Assembly: GCA_022353185.1 (NCBI GenBank)
Contig: JAKRWB010000116.1
Coordinates: 1 to 20,750 of the forward strand
Length of the DNA stretch: 20,750 bases
Direction: 5' to 3'
Origin: ANME-2 cluster archaeon
GTDB lineage: Archaea > Halobacteriota > Methanosarcinia > Methanosarcinales > Methanocomedenaceae
Shown: piece by piece, positions 6,641-13,516 of the stretch
Numbering within the stretch: position 1 is the first letter of the stretch
Layout: the number at the start of each line of letters is the position of its first letter
Translations under genes and position numbers: made by a program
The notes under the pieces: model-generated
The model's database searches: none
Told to the model about the DNA's origin: nothing
Seen by the model: the letters and a program-made list of their open reading frames with translations, nothing else

Positions 6641-7045
6641 ATGCGTATATTCCTGGACACCAGCGGTCTTATCGCCCTGAGCGACAGAAAGGACACGAAC
6701 CATGAAGTGGCCGGAGCATACCTTAAAACCCAGGTTAATGCAGGTGCCCGGTTTGTGCTTGGCCGCAATGTGCTGGTAGAGTACATCGATGGTGTCACGA
6801 AAAGGGTCAGTAAACAGAAGGCTACAGAAGAACTGGACAATATCCTCAACAGCAAACTGCTGGTCATAGAACCTGTATCCGGAACTGATTGGAATAAAGC
6901 GATTCAATATTTTAATAAATACGACGACCAGCGAATCGACCTGACAGATTGCCTGAGTTTTGCCATTATGGAGAGACTTGGTTTGAATACTGCCCTGACC
7001 TTTGATAATGACTTTAAGACCCATGGGTTTGTTGTGGTTTCTTAG
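6641..7045 (+). CDS. vapC: VapC-type PIN-domain ribonuclease toxin
   Basis: A 134-residue PIN domain, which cleaves structured RNA (often tRNA or rRNA) using Mg2+ held by conserved acids. Those acids are visible: Asp6 in FLDTSG, Glu47 in NVLVEY, Asp103 in LTDCLSF, and Asp122/Asp124 in FDNDF. Length is normal for VapC. The ATG follows the antitoxin stop without a gap and has GGAGAG about 5 nt upstream, so the two genes are translationally coupled. The cellular target cannot be inferred. The RHH antitoxin differs from the antitoxin of the second module at 18852. Confidence 0.85.
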   Translation: MRIFLDTSGLIALSDRKDTNHEVAGAYLKTQVNAGARFVLGRNVLVEYIDGVTKRVSKQKATEELDNILNSKLLVIEPVSGTDWNKAIQYFNKYDDQRIDLTDCLSFAIMERLGLNTALTFDNDFKTHGFVVVS

Positions 7046-7123
7046 CCCAATTTTAATCCCATTATTTTAGTGGCTGCGGTATCATAAAGTTCAGATGAAA
7101 AAAGATGCAAGAACAAACAATGT

Positions 7124-7148
7124 AAAAGGTATTTTTCATACACCTTTT
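7124..7148. repeat. Inverted repeat overlapping the thioredoxin-gene promoter
   Basis: AAAAGGT (7124-7130) and ACCTTTT (7142-7148) are exact inverted arms with an 11-nt spacer. The right arm runs into the TATA-like CTTTTATAC about 28 nt before the ATG at 7176. It could be an operator or a terminator for the preceding toxin gene. Confidence 0.45.
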
Positions 7149-7175
7149 ATACAATAATCGATTAGGGTATTCAAC

Positions 7176-7712
7176 ATGATAACTTCTGATAGGTTGATCT
7201 TGAAGTGCTTCATATCCCTGACGATGTTAATTTTGGTCACAGGGATTGCAACTGCTGAAGATCCTCAGACATTGATGGGTAAGATAAATACCAACCTGAA
7301 CAATAATATCCCAGTATTTGTTTACTTCTATTCAGATAACTGTCATTTTTGCCAGGAACAATCACCTATAGTTAATAAATTAGAGGAGAATTATTCCAAC
7401 AATATCGCATTTATCTATGTAAATTTAGATAACAATCCACTCGATGCGCTTGAATTCAATGTGATGGCCGTCCCAATTACATTGTTAATAACAGATAAAG
7501 ATGAAACCCAACAATTTGTTTACCAGGAATTCAGAGGTCTTACCAACAGCACAGTATTAAGCAACAGTATCGAACAGGCTATCGCTAATATCAGTATACC
7601 ACTAGAAACAATTCCTCAGACGCAGGATAAAACGTCTGGTACAGTTACCCTGACATTGATCATTATCCTGATTGGAATTACAGCTGTCTTGCTATATGTG
7701 ATAAGGCATTAG
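7176..7712 (+). CDS. Membrane-tethered extracytoplasmic thioredoxin-like protein
   Basis: Residues 7-27 form a signal-peptide-like hydrophobic segment ending TGIATAED, with likely cleavage after the alanine. The thioredoxin domain follows, with active-site C56-H57-F58-C59 in FYSDNCHFCQEQSP and the cis-proline segment MAVPITLLI. After a Thr/Gln/Pro linker, residues about 155-175 form a C-terminal transmembrane helix ending RH. The catalytic domain is therefore predicted outside the cell membrane, held by its C-terminus. CHFC with a following Gln-Ser-Pro suggests a disulfide reductase or isomerase of extracytoplasmic proteins or cytochrome maturation, but no partner gene is adjacent. Base composition is more AT-rich than the flanking biosynthetic genes. 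It is convergent with the aminotransferase gene, 23 bp away. Confidence 0.8.
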   Translation: MITSDRLILKCFISLTMLILVTGIATAEDPQTLMGKINTNLNNNIPVFVYFYSDNCHFCQEQSPIVNKLEENYSNNIAFIYVNLDNNPLDALEFNVMAVPITLLITDKDETQQFVYQEFRGLTNSTVLSNSIEQAIANISIPLETIPQTQDKTSGTVTLTLIIILIGITAVLLYVIRH

Positions 7713-7735
7713 GCAAAACAGGTTGAGGTTGTGAT

Positions 7736-8878
7736 TTATCCCAGTACTCGCTCTATCCGCTCCAGTGCGGTCTGTATCCGCTCCCGGCTGGTAGCATAAG
7801 AAAACCTGATAAAGTCCATGCTGTGTGGACCGAAAGCACTGCCTGGCGTAGCAGCCACATAAGCATCGGTCAGCAGCTTTTCACAAACATCATCCCCGTT
7901 GCCATACTCGCTCACGTCGGCAAAAGCATAGAATGCACCGCTGGGATAATTGCATTTGATGCCAATACTATTCAGGCCGTCAACCAGCAGGTCCCGCCGT
8001 GCTTTGAACTCGGTAACCATCTCTGGTATGAATGACTGGTCGCCTTTCAAGGCTTCCACACCTGCCCATTGGACAAAGGTGGTGGCACTGCTGACGCTGT
8101 GGCTCTGCAACTTGGACATAGACGTGTACAGTTCATGTGAAGTAGCAAGGTAACCCAGCCTCCATCCCGTCATGGCGTAAGCCTTTGAAAAACCATTGAT
8201 AGTAATAGTGCGGTCTTCCATACCGGGCAGGCTGCCGATACTGAAATGCTCCTTATCGTAGATTATCTTCTCGTATATCTCGTCTGAGATCACTGTGATA
8301 TCATGGTCAATGGCAATGTCTGCGATTTCTTGTAGTACCTCCCTGGAAAAAATCCCACCCGTGGGATTGCTTGGGCTGTTCACTACAATTAGTTTAGTTT
8401 TGGGAGTAATATAACCGGCAACATCAGTGGGATTGAAATCATTCTCAGGGTCAAGGGGTGAGAACACGGTTTTGCCACCAGCAATCTTGATGCAGGGGTC
8501 ATAGGACACCCATGCCGGATCGAACAGTATCGCCTCATCTCCCTCATCCAGCACCGCCAGTATGGCTTCGAACACAGCCTGTTTGGCACCAGGTGTCACG
8601 ATAACGTGGGCCGGCTCAACATTCAGGTTGTTCTCTTCGTTCAGTTTCTCGGCAATGGCAAGACGCAATTCAGGTATGCCAGGAGATGGTGAATAGTGGG
8701 TATCGCCCCTTCGCAGCGATTCCACTGCTGCATCAGTGATGTTCTTCGGTGTGTCAAAATCAGGTTCGCCCAGGCTGAAACTGATGACGTCATGTCCCTC
8801 GCGCTTAAGGTCATTGGCGAGATTCGTCATCCTGAGAGTCGCCGATTCCTCAATATTCTGCAGGCGTTTTGATACCAT
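7736..8878 (-). CDS. Class I aminotransferase, aspartate aminotransferase-like
   Basis: A 380-residue fold-type I PLP enzyme that transfers amino groups between amino and 2-oxo acids, with aspartate or aromatic substrates most likely. Visible: FSLGEPDFDTP at 34-44, NSPSNPTGG around 168-175, Asp199 in VISDEIY, and the Schiff-base lysine K232 in GFSKAYAMTGWRLGY. The C-terminal FIRFSYA carries the arginine that would bind the substrate carboxylate. The domain is complete. It is the last gene of the minus-strand run aminotransferase-ribC-ribH-aminotransferase, 23 bp after ribH. Substrate specificity cannot be fixed from the sequence. Its position may link it to aspartate or aromatic amino acid supply. 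Confidence 0.88.
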   Translation of the reverse strand: MVSKRLQNIEESATLRMTNLANDLKREGHDVISFSLGEPDFDTPKNITDAAVESLRRGDTHYSPSPGIPELRLAIAEKLNEENNLNVEPAHVIVTPGAKQAVFEAILAVLDEGDEAILFDPAWVSYDPCIKIAGGKTVFSPLDPENDFNPTDVAGYITPKTKLIVVNSPSNPTGGIFSREVLQEIADIAIDHDITVISDEIYEKIIYDKEHFSIGSLPGMEDRTITINGFSKAYAMTGWRLGYLATSHELYTSMSKLQSHSVSSATTFVQWAGVEALKGDQSFIPEMVTEFKARRDLLVDGLNSIGIKCNYPSGAFYAFADVSEYGNGDDVCEKLLTDAYVAATPGSAFGPHSMDFIRFSYATSRERIQTALERIERVLG

Positions 8879-8901
8879 GGCTCCCCTCCGTGATTAGTAT
8901 A

Positions 8902-9312
8902 TTATTTTAACCTTTGCACCATCTTGACAGCAGCTTCTACGGCCCGTTTGGCATAGTCCACCCGCTTGTGGGCATCAAGTCTGCTCATGCCAGGACCAGA
9001 TATACCCAGTGTCACCGGTTTATTGTATTCCAGTGACAGGTCGGTTATCTTCCGGGCAGCATGCTGCACTACAATCTCATCGTGCTTGGTCTGTCCCTCG
9101 ATGACGCAACCAATAGTGACCACTGCATCGATGTTGGGGTCGCTCACCATTTTCTTGATAGCCAACGGCATATCATATACACCGGGTACCATGATGGTTT
9201 GCTCCACAGTGGCCCCTAAAAACTCTGCATGCTCCCTGCCCAGCATTTCCATCGTGTAGGTAAGGTCCCTGTTGAACTCTGCTACCACAAATCCCAGTTT
9301 AATGTCACTCAT
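8902..9312 (-). CDS. ribH: 6,7-dimethyl-8-ribityllumazine synthase
   Basis: RibH condenses 5-amino-6-ribitylaminouracil with 3,4-dihydroxy-2-butanone 4-phosphate, the penultimate step of riboflavin synthesis. Typical parts are VVAEFNRDL (substrate-binding N-terminal segment), VPGVYDMPLAIKK, GCVIEGQTKHDEIV (with the catalytic His region) and KPVTLGISGPG. About 137 residues is normal. Two ATGs lie six bases apart (9318 and 9312). AGGAG is only 3 nt before the first but 9 nt before the second, so I chose 9312. The gap to ribC upstream is about 54 bp and AT-rich, and may hold an extra promoter. Confidence 0.92.
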   Translation of the reverse strand: MSDIKLGFVVAEFNRDLTYTMEMLGREHAEFLGATVEQTIMVPGVYDMPLAIKKMVSDPNIDAVVTIGCVIEGQTKHDEIVVQHAARKITDLSLEYNKPVTLGISGPGMSRLDAHKRVDYAKRAVEAAVKMVQRLK

Positions 9313-9366
9313 AACCATAATCTCCTGATTGTTCTATATCCATAATAGTATAAATTTTAATATGTC

Positions 9367-9831
9367 CTACTGACCCGCAGGCCCCACATCATCATAACCC
9401 TGCCGCTGCCCGGTACCGGCCTCGCGTTCCAGGTCCCGGGGACGGAACATGAGTTTAACCACGTTTTGGGCATGTTCCCGTGAGCGCTGCTCCATCAGCC
9501 ACGCAAGGGTCTTGTCATCCCGGGCCTCGTCCTCATGCACGAACACCTCGAGTATGTGGATATTGGTCATCAGCTGCGCCTGGATGATACCCTGGGATGC
9601 TTCGTGGGCACATATCTTATCCTTCGGGTCTGCACCAGGCATTCCCAGCGCCATGACTACATCGCAGTCCTGTTCCTCAATCAATTTCTTACAGGCCACG
9701 GGCAGGTCCTTGATACCGGGCACGGTGTACCGCTTTATCTTCACCGATGCGTTATTGCGCAGTTCATCAATGGCTGCACCTCCCATATCATACCTTGCAA
9801 AAGTAGTATCAGCAATGCCTACTGTGACCAT
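9367..9831 (-). CDS. ribC: Archaeal-type riboflavin synthase
   Basis: Archaeal RibC dismutates two lumazine molecules to riboflavin. It is unrelated to bacterial RibE but related to RibH. The match to the known archaeal family is close: GIADTTFARYDM at the start, YTVPGIKDLPVACKKL, DVVMALGMPG, ICAHEASQGIIQAQLMTN, ILEVFVHEDEA and a C-terminus ending RQGYDDVGPAGQ. I chose the ATG at 9831 (MVTVGIAD) because GGAGA lies 5 nt upstream. A TTG at 9843 would add MEIS and has no such signal. RibC and RibH side by side give the last two riboflavin steps from one message. The ring-forming ribB, arfA and similar genes are not in the window. Confidence 0.93.
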   Translation of the reverse strand: MVTVGIADTTFARYDMGGAAIDELRNNASVKIKRYTVPGIKDLPVACKKLIEEQDCDVVMALGMPGADPKDKICAHEASQGIIQAQLMTNIHILEVFVHEDEARDDKTLAWLMEQRSREHAQNVVKLMFRPRDLEREAGTGQRQGYDDVGPAGQ

Positions 9832-9857
9832 ACTTATCTCCAAATGTAACTACTATT

Positions 9858-11003
9858 TTATATCTTGTCAAGTTCTTTGCTTGCTGCTTCCACGCCTGCG
9901 CCAATATTGTCCACCAGGCCGTGTTTTGCCAGTACAAGTTCCAGTACAGAGATAGTAGTGACCATATCAGTAGCAGTGAAATTACCCATACTGCCTATCC
10001 TGAAAATCTTGCCTTTCAGGTGAGACTGACCGCCGGATATCTGGATGCCCATATCCATCATCTCACCACGCAGTTCCTTATCTGTTATACCTTTTGGGGT
10101 GTTCATGGCAGTGACCGTATTGGAGTAACTGTGATACTTATCGATCTTCGGGAACAGTTCAATTCCCAGCGCACCTGCGGCTGCCCGCACAGCTGCTGCA
10201 CCCTGCGCATGCCTGTGCTTGCGCTGTTCCATTCCCTCTTCCTTTACTATCCTGAGGGCCTCGCACATAGCAGATATCAGCGGTACACCCGGTGTGTATG
10301 GTGTCTGTGTGGGTAAATTGGAAGCCGATTTGCGGTATGCTTTGAGGTCAAGATAATAAGGTGGTTTATCCACTATTGCGTCCCAGGCGGCATCGCTGAC
10401 TGTGATAGCTGACAGGCCTGGTGGTGCAGCAATACACTTCTGGGAACCCATGAATGCTATATCCACCCCCCATTTGTCCACTTCCACCGTGTCACCGCCA
10501 ACCGTGGTTATGGCATCCATGATGAACAGGGCACCGTATTTTTTGGCCAGTTTAGCTACTTCCTCAACCGGATTCTTGATGGCTACACTGGTCTCGTTAT
10601 GCACCATTGCCACGGCTTTGGCACCATTCTCAAGCGCCGCCTCAACAGCCTTCAGGTCAATTGGTGTACCCCATTCATATTGCAGTTTGACCGCATTGCC
10701 ATAGCGTTCACCTATATCACATAACCTTTCTCCGAACTTGCCGTTCTCAATAGTGATTATGGTGTCGTCCTTCCCGATCACGTTCCCTATGGCCGCTTCC
10801 ATACTGGCTGTGCCTGAACCTGAAATTACGAATACTTCATTCTTTGTCTGGAACAGGTCAGCCAGAGTCTCACGGCATTCGTCATATATGGCGCCAAATT
10901 CCTCTCCCCTGTGACCGAACATTGGTCTGCCCATGGCTCTCTGTACCCTGGGTGCTATAGGAACCGGGCCCGGAATCATCATCAATGTATTTTCAAGTTT
11001 CAT
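9858..11003 (-). CDS. Class V aminotransferase, serine-pyruvate/alanine-glyoxylate type
   Basis: A 381-residue fold-type I PLP enzyme of the class V group. It begins MMIPGPVPIAPRVQRAMG, followed by MFGHRGEEF, the PLP phosphate-binding SGSGTASMEA, Asp163 in IMDAITTVGG, and the Schiff-base lysine K189 in MGSQKCIAAPPGLS. Homologues are annotated as serine-pyruvate or alanine-glyoxylate aminotransferases. In methanogens, members of this class have been linked to broad-specificity transamination including phosphohydroxypyruvate, so the true substrate is open. It is the first gene of the minus-strand set, with ribC only 26 bp downstream. A TATA-like ACTATATCG lies around 11018-11026 and no Shine-Dalgarno sequence is seen, which would fit a leaderless start. 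Confidence 0.87.
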   Translation of the reverse strand: MKLENTLMMIPGPVPIAPRVQRAMGRPMFGHRGEEFGAIYDECRETLADLFQTKNEVFVISGSGTASMEAAIGNVIGKDDTIITIENGKFGERLCDIGERYGNAVKLQYEWGTPIDLKAVEAALENGAKAVAMVHNETSVAIKNPVEEVAKLAKKYGALFIMDAITTVGGDTVEVDKWGVDIAFMGSQKCIAAPPGLSAITVSDAAWDAIVDKPPYYLDLKAYRKSASNLPTQTPYTPGVPLISAMCEALRIVKEEGMEQRKHRHAQGAAAVRAAAGALGIELFPKIDKYHSYSNTVTAMNTPKGITDKELRGEMMDMGIQISGGQSHLKGKIFRIGSMGNFTATDMVTTISVLELVLAKHGLVDNIGAGVEAASKELDKI

Positions 11004-11121
11004 CGTGTAGTCACTCGATATAGTTCAATCTGAATAGGTATTGATAGATGGAATAACTTGCATGTATAACTTTTGATTATTAGACAATACGTGATGACCA
11101 GAAGTAACAAAATAAATATAA

Positions 11122-11304
11122 TTAATTGAAAATCTCGTCAATCAACCAATTTATACCATCCATAATTGCATTGATTTCCCGGACTACAAATGCTGGAAAT
11201 CCGAATATTGAAGGCGCCATAGCATCCCACCACAGGGGTAAGGTCATCAGTATTACAAGAATTAGCAATATAATTGCAAAGAGTAACTTTTGTATTAGGT
11301 TCAT
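11122..11304 (-). CDS. Small single-span membrane protein, unknown function
   Basis: A 60-residue protein with a hydrophobic helix from about residue 5 to 25 (KLLFAIILLILVILMTLPLW). It then has WWDAMAPSIFGFPAFVV and an amphipathic acidic end (MDGINWLIDEIFN). The loop of Pro, Trp and Phe after the helix loosely recalls small DUF3311-like membrane proteins, but I do not claim that family. GGTGA lies 3 nt before the ATG. It is transcribed in the same direction as, but about 118 bp upstream of, the class V aminotransferase. The ordered membrane topology and ribosome-binding site argue for a real gene; the short length keeps confidence moderate. Confidence 0.5.
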   Translation of the reverse strand: MNLIQKLLFAIILLILVILMTLPLWWDAMAPSIFGFPAFVVREINAIMDGINWLIDEIFN

Positions 11305-11370
11305 TTTTCACCGTAAATTATCAATAATGTTATTATTCACTCCGTCTCATATAATTCTATCCCCTGCAAA

Positions 11371-11380
11371 AACTATATGG
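11371..11380 (+). promoter_or_regulatory. Putative TATA box of pheA
   Basis: AACTATATGG is centred about 28 nt upstream of the pheA ATG. The only purine run (AAAGGG) abuts the start codon too closely to act as a ribosome-binding site, so a leaderless transcript is likely. Confidence 0.4.
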
Positions 11381-11403
11381 GAACACACTGAATTGTAAAG
11401 GGT

Positions 11404-12207
11404 ATGTTAATCGGACTACTTGGGCCGGAGGGAACTTACTCACAAAAAGCCGCCAACCAGCTTGACATAAATGCACAGCTCAAGTACTTCGATGACCTGG
11501 AAGATGTAGTTGAGTCTGTTCTCGAAGGAAGCGTGGACTGTGGAATAGTGCCCATAGAAAACTCACTTGAAGGGTCTGTCGGCATTACATTAGATGCCCT
11601 CAAAGAGCATGACATAAATATTACTGGTGAGATAATTGTACCTGTCAGTCACTGCCTGCTATCGAAAGGTCGCATGGATGAAGTGAAGGTGATACTATCC
11701 CATCCACAGGCTTTGGCCCAATGTCGCAGGTTCATCCGCACACATTTTAAAAATGCCAGGACGCAAACCACGGGCAGTACATCCCATGCAGCCAAACTTA
11801 CCTCTGAATTTCCAGAAATGGCTGCCATTGCCTCACGTGAATCTGCCCAGCATTACGGGCTCGATATACTTGCAGACAATATCCAAGACTATAAAGAGAA
11901 CTATACCAGGTTCGTTGTGCTGGGAAAACAGATACCGGCACCGACAGGGCATGATAAGACATCTATTATGGTGCATCTGGGACACGACAAACCAGGCGGC
12001 CTGTATGACCTGCTGGGTGAATTTGCCGGTCGTAATATCAACCTGACAAAAATTGAATCCAGACCTTCCAAGTTGGGGCTGGGAGATTACCTGTTCTATA
12101 TTGATATGGAAGGGCACCAAACAGATATTCCTGTTAAGGATGCGCTTGAAGGTATAGAAAAATTGGCAGACAAGGTTAAGATAATCGGTTCATATCCAAA
12201 AAGATGA
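11404..12207 (+). CDS. pheA: Prephenate dehydratase with ACT domain
   Basis: PheA decarboxylates and dehydrates prephenate to phenylpyruvate, the committed step to phenylalanine. It is monofunctional here, with no chorismate mutase domain. Visible: GLLGPEGTYSQKAA (4-17), GIVPIENSLEGSVG near 48-61, LSHPQALAQCRRF, the TRF active-site motif in ENYTRFVVLGK, and then an ACT regulatory domain from about residue 183 with GGLYDLLGEFAGRNINLTKI and ESRPSKLGLGDYLFYID. The ESRP motif is the phenylalanine-binding element giving feedback inhibition. The 267-residue length is typical of archaeal and bacterial monofunctional enzymes. It is flanked by divergent minus-strand genes and a separately promoted V4R gene. 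Confidence 0.93.
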   Translation: MLIGLLGPEGTYSQKAANQLDINAQLKYFDDLEDVVESVLEGSVDCGIVPIENSLEGSVGITLDALKEHDINITGEIIVPVSHCLLSKGRMDEVKVILSHPQALAQCRRFIRTHFKNARTQTTGSTSHAAKLTSEFPEMAAIASRESAQHYGLDILADNIQDYKENYTRFVVLGKQIPAPTGHDKTSIMVHLGHDKPGGLYDLLGEFAGRNINLTKIESRPSKLGLGDYLFYIDMEGHQTDIPVKDALEGIEKLADKVKIIGSYPKR

Positions 12208-12261
12208 AACTCTTTCCTGCACAAAGAAACGATTTTAACTATTAACATTCATTTACTACTA

Positions 12262-13458
12262 ATGAGTTTTCTCGTTAAGTCAGCGATAAAGATCCTATGG
12301 GAAAAGATATTTCACCTGATAGATAATGATTTGCCAGCCACGCGACCTAATCTGGGCGATTATATCAACACGGTCGAAACCCAAAAACGTCTTGACTACA
12401 TACTTTTCTACAATCCAAATATGGTACGGGTAGAATACCTTTCAACTTTGAATAGCACAAAGGAAAACGTTGTGGAATATCATGAGAAAAAAAAGTTGAA
12501 CCAGACCATATTCAGGAATTTTAGCAGACGTGAACCTGAAAAAGCCATGAAATTACTGCAGATATTAAACCGCAATATTTACGGCCCTATTTTCCGTCAA
12601 ATGGGGCAAGGATATGGTGCAATACGTTCACTGGATCCAATTTCCAGGCATGTGACATATGAAGTCAGGAGCTGTAATGAATGCCTGGACCTACCCAATG
12701 TTGGGTTCAATTCGTGTTTCTACTTTTCCGGGATGCTGGCGGGAATATTTTCTGCATTGTTCCAACAACCCATGGGAGTCTATGAATCAAGTTGCGTAAC
12801 TCATGGAGACCAGTTATGTAATTTCGAGATTGGTTATGTAAAAGAGAAAAAGTTCAGTAATAAAGTTGAAGACTACCTGAAAGTCAATGTTCCCCCCAGC
12901 AGCTTGCATGATATAGAGAGTGCACTGCAAAGAAAAATTCTGGAATCGTTGTCAAGCGAAGCCCCCATTGACAAAAAAATTGGGTATTATGTGCACATTT
13001 TTATTTATCAGTTAAGGATGTTGAATACTCTTTCGCAGAATCCAGAGATATATTCTGAAACGTACCAAAAAGCAGGGGTCCGGTCCAGCCATCATCTTGT
13101 AAATACATTGAGGCAGTTCTATAAAGTGGATGGAGAAAAACTGCTTACAGAAGCAATGCCGAAATATTACAAGAAACAACTGCTGGCAAATATACATTCA
13201 GTTGAAAAATTCGATGACGGTTATTTGATAACATTCTCTGAACCAATGGATTGTTCGGGTATCAAAAAACTGGATATAAAGCCATGTTCTTTCATGAAAG
13301 GGGAAATTGAGGGGATTGCCAATATTGCTACTGGAAAACCGATTAAATGCGACATAAATTCCTGCAGGTTTGACAGTGGGGAACCATTATGCCAGTACAG
13401 GCTTTTTTACGAAGAAAAGGAAGATGAAATTCCAGAGTGGCTTAAGGAGATGCAGTAA
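12262..13458 (+). CDS. Tandem V4R-domain protein, probable ligand or redox sensor
   Basis: A 398-residue protein with two V4R (4-vinyl reductase-like) domains. The first spans about 90-192, ending SCVTHGDQLCNFEIGY with cysteines at 138, 141, 152, 178 and 186. The second spans about 290-385, with cysteines at 331, 342, 363, 368 and 377 and ending PLCQYRLFY. V4R domains bind small hydrophobic ligands or metals and occur as sensory or chaperone modules, for example in phenol-responsive regulators and TRAPP/Bet3-like proteins. The five-cysteine pattern in each half suggests a metal or iron-sulfur-type site. No helix-turn-helix, membrane segment or enzyme domain is attached. A TATA-like TTTTAACT lies 26 nt upstream of the ATG and no Shine-Dalgarno sequence is seen. 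Function unassigned. Confidence 0.75.
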   Translation: MSFLVKSAIKILWEKIFHLIDNDLPATRPNLGDYINTVETQKRLDYILFYNPNMVRVEYLSTLNSTKENVVEYHEKKKLNQTIFRNFSRREPEKAMKLLQILNRNIYGPIFRQMGQGYGAIRSLDPISRHVTYEVRSCNECLDLPNVGFNSCFYFSGMLAGIFSALFQQPMGVYESSCVTHGDQLCNFEIGYVKEKKFSNKVEDYLKVNVPPSSLHDIESALQRKILESLSSEAPIDKKIGYYVHIFIYQLRMLNTLSQNPEIYSETYQKAGVRSSHHLVNTLRQFYKVDGEKLLTEAMPKYYKKQLLANIHSVEKFDDGYLITFSEPMDCSGIKKLDIKPCSFMKGEIEGIANIATGKPIKCDINSCRFDSGEPLCQYRLFYEEKEDEIPEWLKEMQ

Positions 13459-13484
13459 CAGTAAACCTCATAATTGACCTAAGG

Positions 13485-13490
13485 TTTTTT
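13485..13490 (+). terminator. Putative T-tract terminator after the V4R gene
   Basis: Six T residues about 27 nt past the stop, in the 58-bp gap before uvrC. This is a weak signal by itself. Confidence 0.25.
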
Positions 13491-13516
13491 GTCATCCCTG
13501 CATATATTATGAAGTT

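Noticed and set aside
6497..7024. A 175-codon open frame antisense to vapB/vapC
   Set aside because: It mirrors the well-supported toxin-antitoxin pair on the plus strand and shows no domain or ribosome-binding site.
7046..7123. An additional small gene between vapC and the thioredoxin gene
   Set aside because: No frame with a start, ribosome-binding site and reasonable length is present; the DNA is AT-rich spacer.
9449..9955. A 168-codon plus-strand frame opposite ribC
   Set aside because: It spans ribC and the end of the aminotransferase gene on the other strand and has low-complexity Ser/Cys composition.
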